This document shows, piece after piece, positions 5,454-10,250 of a stretch of 10,250 bases of DNA (the stretch's first letter is position 1; the number at the start of each line of letters is the position of its first letter). Where the stretch lies: assembly GCA_012512335.1 (NCBI GenBank), contig JAAZEK010000125.1, forward strand, positions 1 to 10,250, written 5' to 3'. The DNA comes from Clostridiales bacterium (GTDB lineage Bacteria > Bacillota > Clostridia > Caldicoprobacterales > DTU083). Below the pieces are notes generated by a model. The model was not told where the DNA came from and searched no databases. It was given only the letters and a program-made list of their open reading frames with translations. The position numbers and the translations under genes were made by a program.

Positions 5454-8400
5454 ATGACTGTAAAGAAAATAAAACTAACATTATTAGCTATAGCACTCCT
5501 TATATTGACCATAGCTTTAACTGGTCTTTTATCAGCATGCTCTTTGGTAGGTGCGGATTCTGGTCTTGTTATAAATGAGATTGTAAGCTCAAACACCTAC
5601 TCCCTATCTGTGCCTCAATTAGGTTCGCCAGATTGGGTAGAGATTTACAATGCTAGCAGTGATGACATAAGCTTAGATGGTTATATATTACGTAACTCTA
5701 GCAAACCTTCTACCTATTATATTTTCCCAGATATTGTTATTAATGCTGATGAATATTTAGTCATATATGCCTGTGATAAGCCCAGAGATGAGGAAATAAG
5801 AGATCTTTGTACTGGTTATAAGCTTCCTAAGGATGGGGTAGGGCTTGTATTATATGATCCCAATCTAAAGGTTCTAGACGAAATTGAAGTTCCTAGCCTA
5901 GAAACTGATATAAGCTGGAGTAGGACTGAGGATGGGTTTAAATATTGCACAACTCCAACACCAGGCTATGAGAATACAGGCATTATGGCAGATTCTATAG
6001 ATGAGCTTCCTATTGCTGAGGTCATTGATCCCCCATTAGGCTTACGCTTGAACGAGGCTACAGCAGAGTGGGCAGAGATATATAACGGTTCCCAGGAAGC
6101 TGTGAACCTATCTTCCTACTACCTTTCGGATAATCCTTCAAATCTTACAAAATGGAGTTTCCCCGATATAGAGCTTTTACCTGGGGAATTTATAGTAGTA
6201 GGGCTTAAGAACGACTTTGGGGATATTATGGCTTCATTTGGAATTTCCAGTTCGGAGGAGGCTGTTTATTTTTCAGTAGAATCCCAGACTATAGACTCCT
6301 TAACTGTGAATAATCTATACGACGACTTATCAATAGGTCTAGATACTTCAGGAAAAATTGCTTATTTCCCAGATGCAACACCAGGGGAGATGAACTCTGA
6401 TATCTACTTCCACAGCTTGGAAGCCACGGATATGACTGAAGCTGACCCAGTAAGGATTTCCGAAGTTCTGCTTAGAAACGCCTTTTCTATAGTAGATGAT
6501 TATGGGGACAGGTCTCCTTGGGTTGAGTTATATAATTATTCAGATAATAGTATAGACCTAAGCCATTTTTATCTTTCAGACAATCCAAATAATCTTAGGA
6601 AATGGCGACTGCCAGAAAAACAAATTGAACCTGGAGAGTATCTAGTAATATTCTTAAGCGGGCAGGATGCCGAGCACCATGCTAGCTTCAGAGTCTCCTC
6701 TGAAGAGCCCATAATACTTTATGATTTTTCTTCTAATCGAATGCAGCTTATAGATATTCCAAAGGAAAACCGTATTGATAATATATCCTACGGAGAACAG
6801 GAAGGAAACTGGTTGTATTTTGGCAATCCTACTCCTAATTCGGAAAATACGTCTCATGGTAATGAAAGTATATCATCAGTTGATAGACTGGACAGTGCAG
6901 GAGTATGGATTAATGAGGTTTTGGCTGTGTCTATGCCGAGATCTACTGCCAATAGAGTAGATGGCAGAGACTGGATTGAGCTATACAATGGTGGAGATAA
7001 TGAAGTAGATCTAACAGGTTGGCACTTGGGTAAGGATTTGGATGATCCCTTCAGATGTGAACTTTCGGGCAGCATAGCTCCTGAGTCATATAAGGTATTC
7101 TACGCAAGTAATACAACTAGCTCAGCTAGAGATACAATAGATATGAATATCAGTATGTCAGGTGATATCCTTGTGCTTTCCAATGATTCCAAAGAGATTG
7201 TGGATGTTTTTCGTACAGGATCCTTAAGATACGGACTTACAAGTGGACGAGCACCGGGCGACTATACAGGGGATAGATATTTTTTTACGTCATCAACACC
7301 TAGAGCAGCTAATTCCCAGCCAATAAAAAACCATTCTACAGCACCTTTATTCTCCCATCAGGGAGGTTTTTATTCTGAAGGCTTTACTCTTGAAATTACA
7401 GGTGAAAATATTTATTATACTACGGATGGAAGTACTCCTACTAAATTTTCAAAGGCCTATACAGGTCCAATTACAATAGACAAATCCACTGTTATTTCCG
7501 CTGTTACAATAGAAGACGAAAAAATTGCAAGTGAAAAAGTAGTTGCAACATATTTATTCGAAGAGTTGCATTCTATGCCAGTTGTGTGTATTTCAGCAAA
7601 TCCCTCAGATTATGCTGCGGTATATGCCCAATCAAGCAAATTTGATCCAATTGTAGAGAGAGCTGCCTATATAGAATACTACGAGCCAAGCGGGAAATTG
7701 GGAACGTCATTTCCTGCAGGTATAAGGGTAGCAGGGGCTAGTACTCGTGAGTATATGACGCAAAAATCACTAAACATATATTTAAGAGGTGGCTATGGTC
7801 AGTCATCGGTTAATTATCCATTTTTTGAGGATTATCCAGTCATAGAATATAAAAGCTTGACCTTAAGAAACGGTGGGCAGGACAATTTTCACACCACGAG
7901 CACATTAATGACAGATGCATACAACTCCATGCTGGCAAAAAGCTTTAATACCGATTATGCAGAAAGTAGATATGCAATACTTTATGTTAATGGAGGATAT
8001 CGGGGAGTATATGAGCTGAAGGAGAACACAAATGAGGATATGTTGGCTTCTAGGCATGGTGTTGATACAAATGATATCAATTTGATACGACGAAACACAA
8101 AGGTTCTGCATGGGAGTAATAAGCAGTTTCTGTGGGCACAGGCTTATGCTAGGGATTACAACCTGAATAATCCTTCAAACTACGAGGAGTATTCACAGCG
8201 TGTGGATATCGATGCCTTTATTGACCATATTTTTCTCCAGGCATATATAGGAAATGCAGATACCTTTAACCAAAAATACTGGGCTACTGAAGATTATTCT
8301 GTAAAAATACGACCTATTATTTTCGATTTGGACTTTGGTTACTATGGCACCAGTATAATACACCATTATTTTTCTGGAGAAGGGATACAAACTCCAGACG

Positions 8401-8720
8401 GTACACATACAAATATGTGGATACCTACAGGGCTAAAAAACAGTGACGAATGGCGGGAAAGGCTATATGAACGTTGGGCTGAGCACCTAACCACTACACT
8501 GAGTGGCCGTTTAGAGCTTTTTGACAGCATGCATGCCCAGCTAGAGCCTGAGATGCGAAGGCACTGTGAATATTGGAATGTATATAGTTATTCAAGGTGG
8601 CAGAGCAATGTAGAATCACTACGAAAAAGGATAGAAGAACGAAATGATGTTTTTAAGCGTCAGATGCAAAGCTATTTCAAGCTTTCTGACGCTAAAATGG
8701 ATGAGTTATTTTCAGAGTGA
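5454..8720 (+). CDS. CotH-kinase lipoprotein with four lamin-tail domains and a chitobiase-type domain
   Basis: A 1088-residue exported lipoprotein. The N-terminus has lysines, a hydrophobic stretch and the lipobox LSAC with acylation at C29. Next come four lamin-tail (LTD, PF00932) domains at about 37-175, 195-320, 332-470 and 483-622, each starting with an (I/L)NE or ISE strand and a (W)(V/A/I)E(I/L)YN motif. A chitobiase/hexosaminidase C-terminal domain follows (about 624-702, YYTTDGSTPT at 654-663). The CotH kinase domain (PF08757) spans about 705-1080, with LRNGGQDN, YVNGGYRGVYELKEN (844-858) and the metal-binding DLDFG (958-962). CotH of Bacillus subtilis is an atypical protein kinase acting on spore-coat proteins; this relative would act outside the membrane, with LTDs likely for adhesion or binding. 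LTD2 and LTD3 share YLSDNP-NL-KW exactly 150 residues apart, a sign of internal duplication. It is the last gene of the VTC-DUF4956 operon; AGGAGA (5443-5448) precedes the ATG. Its substrate and phosphate donor are unknown. Confidence 0.92.
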   Translation: MTVKKIKLTLLAIALLILTIALTGLLSACSLVGADSGLVINEIVSSNTYSLSVPQLGSPDWVEIYNASSDDISLDGYILRNSSKPSTYYIFPDIVINADEYLVIYACDKPRDEEIRDLCTGYKLPKDGVGLVLYDPNLKVLDEIEVPSLETDISWSRTEDGFKYCTTPTPGYENTGIMADSIDELPIAEVIDPPLGLRLNEATAEWAEIYNGSQEAVNLSSYYLSDNPSNLTKWSFPDIELLPGEFIVVGLKNDFGDIMASFGISSSEEAVYFSVESQTIDSLTVNNLYDDLSIGLDTSGKIAYFPDATPGEMNSDIYFHSLEATDMTEADPVRISEVLLRNAFSIVDDYGDRSPWVELYNYSDNSIDLSHFYLSDNPNNLRKWRLPEKQIEPGEYLVIFLSGQDAEHHASFRVSSEEPIILYDFSSNRMQLIDIPKENRIDNISYGEQEGNWLYFGNPTPNSENTSHGNESISSVDRLDSAGVWINEVLAVSMPRSTANRVDGRDWIELYNGGDNEVDLTGWHLGKDLDDPFRCELSGSIAPESYKVFYASNTTSSARDTIDMNISMSGDILVLSNDSKEIVDVFRTGSLRYGLTSGRAPGDYTGDRYFFTSSTPRAANSQPIKNHSTAPLFSHQGGFYSEGFTLEITGENIYYTTDGSTPTKFSKAYTGPITIDKSTVISAVTIEDEKIASEKVVATYLFEELHSMPVVCISANPSDYAAVYAQSSKFDPIVERAAYIEYYEPSGKLGTSFPAGIRVAGASTREYMTQKSLNIYLRGGYGQSSVNYPFFEDYPVIEYKSLTLRNGGQDNFHTTSTLMTDAYNSMLAKSFNTDYAESRYAILYVNGGYRGVYELKENTNEDMLASRHGVDTNDINLIRRNTKVLHGSNKQFLWAQAYARDYNLNNPSNYEEYSQRVDIDAFIDHIFLQAYIGNADTFNQKYWATEDYSVKIRPIIFDLDFGYYGTSIIHHYFSGEGIQTPDGTHTNMWIPTGLKNSDEWRERLYERWAEHLTTTLSGRLELFDSMHAQLEPEMRRHCEYWNVYSYSRWQSNVESLRKRIEERNDVFKRQMQSYFKLSDAKMDELFSE

Positions 8721-8729
8721 AGTACTCCG

Positions 8730-8784
8730 CCATCCAGAGCGAAGCGAAGGATCTTAAGAAGATTCTTCGCTGCATTCAGGATGA
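8730..8784. repeat. REP-like palindromic repeat between convergent genes
   Basis: Two 26-base arms (8730-8755 and 8759-8784) form an imperfect inverted repeat around a 3-base loop. The inner 12 bases, GCGAAGGATCTT with AAGATTCTTCGC, pair completely if one G-U is allowed, and the outer parts pair in CATCC/GGATG. The motif GAGCGAAGCGAAGGATC with GATTCTTCGCT and a trailing CAGGATGACA matches, from memory, a dispersed palindrome often seen in many copies between genes of anaerobic bacteria. It begins 9 bases after the CotH stop. It may stop or stabilise transcripts from both sides, but no T-run follows it. Confidence 0.75.
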
Positions 8785-8812
8785 CAAGAATACATCCTTA
8801 TAGAACACTCTC

Positions 8813-8832
8813 TTTAGCTGGCTTTCGCTAAA
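8813..8832. other. Short inverted repeat at the end of the LysM-GH18 gene
   Basis: TTTAGC (8813-8818) and GCTAAA (8827-8832) are a perfect 6-base inverted repeat with an 8-base loop, ending next to the stop codon of the leftward gene. It is a weak stem without a T-run on either side. It may help end transcription together with the larger palindrome 28 bases away. Confidence 0.3.
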
Positions 8833-10119
8833 TTATGACAACAGCTTTCTAACTTCAAAGTTATCCTCAATAAGCAACCAGTTTTGTGGAAAACTTCTTC
8901 CCAAAACCCAATAGAAACAACCGCGGATAGCCATTTCTTTTACCAAATCAAATTTTGCCTGAATGCTGCGTGCATCCTCAAACCAAACAATATGTTGTCT
9001 GCCTTGCTCATCTGCATAATTAAAGAATGGAGCCTGTGATACAGTATCATATTCAATATTAGTGTTGTACCTCAAAGCTAACTCAATGGCCTGTTGTGGG
9101 CTAATTGATCTAGCCCATTGTCCGCCTGGAACATAGGGCAAGGTCCAATCATAGCCATAGAGAGGAATGCCCATCATAATCTTATCTCTTGGTATTTCGG
9201 TGACAGCGTAATCCAGCACTGCTCTTACCTGGTCAATGGGAGATACTGCCATAGGTGGTCCACCAGACCATCCCCACTCATAAGTCATTAAAAAGACAAT
9301 ATCGTTGCTTTCCCCATGTGCTCGATAATCATGGCCTTCATATAAGGTTCCCTGTTGGTCAGACGATGTCTTGGGAGCTAGAGCAGCACTTAATAGCAGA
9401 TTAAGAGGTCTCAACCGTTCAGCTGCACGTCGCATAAAAATATTATATCTTTCTCGATTCACTGCTCCCAAATATTCAAAGTCAACGTCCAAGCCACCAT
9501 AGCCTTTTTCTTGCATTATAGCTATGGCGTTATCTAGCACTATATTCTGGAGAGATTCACTGGAAAGTATGGTAGTAGCAAGCTCTTGACTGAAGGTTCC
9601 ATCTTCAAAGTTTGTCAGTACCATCAGCGGCATAGCTCTTTGCCGAATAGAAGCCTGTATGGTCGGTTCATCTATGATAGGAGTTAGGGAACCATCCCTA
9701 TTTACAGCATAACTAAAAATGTTAAGGTAAGTTAAATGAATTCCTACTCTATCCACAACAGCTGGGGAAGCCTCGCCTGTTCCCACTACATCGATGTATG
9801 CCGCTGTATCTATTGCTATTCTTTGTTTCTGAGGAATGGATAATCGAAGGCCTACATATATGTTGCTTGGGTTAGTGATACCGTTGAGTTGCATTAACTC
9901 TATCAGAGGTACATTGTACATCATACTTATTTGGTATAGCGTTTCGCCTGGAGCTACCCAATGATAGCTACCCCATATTGGTATTACAATGGTTTGACCA
10001 ATAACCAGACGATAGGGATCAGGAATTTCATTGGATGTAGCCAGTAGCTCAATAGTGACAGAATACATTTGTGCGATTCGCCATAAGGAATCGCCAGGTC
10101 TCACAATATGTATTTGCAT
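8833..10119 (-). CDS. LysM-LysM-GH18 spore peptidoglycan hydrolase (SleL/YaaH type)
   Basis: This 428-residue protein has two N-terminal LysM peptidoglycan-binding domains (about 2-46, IVRPGDSLWRIAQMYSV; about 52-98, VAPGETLYQISMMYNV) and a family 18 glycoside hydrolase domain (about 105-425). The GH18 active-site motif reads GGLDVDFE (208-215), with E215 as the expected general acid and the first D of DGxDxDxE replaced by G. TYEWGW, GIPLYGYDW and WFEDA are typical of the YaaH/SleL branch, N-acetylglucosaminidases that degrade spore cortex fragments during germination. There is no signal peptide before the first LysM, as is usual for enzymes made in the mother cell and attached to the forespore. 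This is the best evidence for a spore former. The ATG at 10119 is chosen because AAGGCGGTG lies 6 bases upstream; the GTG at 10128 is part of that site. It is monocistronic in the window and convergent with the CotH gene. Vegetative wall turnover remains possible. Confidence 0.93.
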   Translation of the reverse strand: MQIHIVRPGDSLWRIAQMYSVTIELLATSNEIPDPYRLVIGQTIVIPIWGSYHWVAPGETLYQISMMYNVPLIELMQLNGITNPSNIYVGLRLSIPQKQRIAIDTAAYIDVVGTGEASPAVVDRVGIHLTYLNIFSYAVNRDGSLTPIIDEPTIQASIRQRAMPLMVLTNFEDGTFSQELATTILSSESLQNIVLDNAIAIMQEKGYGGLDVDFEYLGAVNRERYNIFMRRAAERLRPLNLLLSAALAPKTSSDQQGTLYEGHDYRAHGESNDIVFLMTYEWGWSGGPPMAVSPIDQVRAVLDYAVTEIPRDKIMMGIPLYGYDWTLPYVPGGQWARSISPQQAIELALRYNTNIEYDTVSQAPFFNYADEQGRQHIVWFEDARSIQAKFDLVKEMAIRGCFYWVLGRSFPQNWLLIEDNFEVRKLLS

Positions 10120-10136
10120 CTTTTTCACCGCCTTAA

Positions 10137-10192
10137 TTTACTTTCTATAACACCTATATTCAGCAATATGTGTATTGGTGATAGAAAGTAAA
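10137..10192. repeat. Long inverted repeat in the leader of the LysM-GH18 gene
   Basis: TTTACTTTCTAT (10137-10148) and ATAGAAAGTAAA (10181-10192) are a perfect 12-base inverted repeat, extended by CACC (10151-10154) with GGTG (10177-10180) across a 2-base bulge. Inside, ATATT (10156-10160) and AATAT (10165-10169) form a small hairpin with loop CAGC. The structure sits directly upstream of the AAGGCGGTG ribosome site (about 10126-10134) on the minus strand. The rest, 10193-10250, is AT-rich with a T7 run near 10222-10228, and holds no gene or convincing promoter that I can see. Confidence 0.65.
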
Positions 10193-10250
10193 CAAGGCTA
10201 AGCAATGAATTTTATATTGTTTTTTTGTTTGTGATGCGCTTTACAAAGAA

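Noticed and set aside
8785..8832. Classical intrinsic terminator between CotH and LysM-GH18 genes
   Set aside because: The hairpins there lack a following T-run on either strand, so I list them only as repeats.

Overview
The window looks like a chromosomal stretch of a low-GC, endospore-forming Bacillota, most likely a clostridium. This rests on the AT-rich sequence, the purine-rich Shine-Dalgarno sites, an Rrf2 regulator with a near-ideal sigma-A promoter, a DUF4180 gene, and a LysM-GH18 enzyme of the spore-cortex (SleL/YaaH) type without a signal peptide. I see no phage, transposon, CRISPR, rRNA or tRNA gene.

Left part (1-1087): the 5' end of an Rrf2-family repressor gene runs leftwards out of the window. 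Its promoter is a perfect TTGACA-N17-TATAAT with an inverted repeat over the predicted transcription start, suggesting autoregulation. Divergent from it is a conserved all-helical protein of unknown function that appears to be built from repeated helical units carrying E/H pairs.

Middle left (1092-3842): a two-gene leftward unit encodes a DUF4180 protein and, 2 bp further on, a beta-class DNA methyltransferase with no visible restriction partner. The methyltransferase ends tail-to-tail with the helical protein, with only 4 bp between stop codons. Divergent from DUF4180 is a 12-helix MFS transporter related to the sugar/FucP-like group.

Centre (3876-8720): a rightward three-gene operon is the most interesting part. 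It encodes a VTC/TTM-fold polyphosphate polymerase-like protein, a DUF4956 membrane protein, and a very large lipoprotein with four lamin-tail domains, a chitobiase-type C-terminal domain and a CotH kinase domain. A plausible reading is a cell-surface phosphorylation system: a cytosolic polyphosphate-making (or sensing) enzyme, a membrane partner and an exported CotH kinase. The link between the three activities is inference.

Right part (8721-10250): a REP-like palindromic repeat sits between the convergent CotH gene and a leftward LysM-LysM-GH18 spore peptidoglycan hydrolase gene. The leader of the latter contains a long inverted repeat just upstream of its ribosome binding site. No gene-free stretch exceeds about 240 bases.
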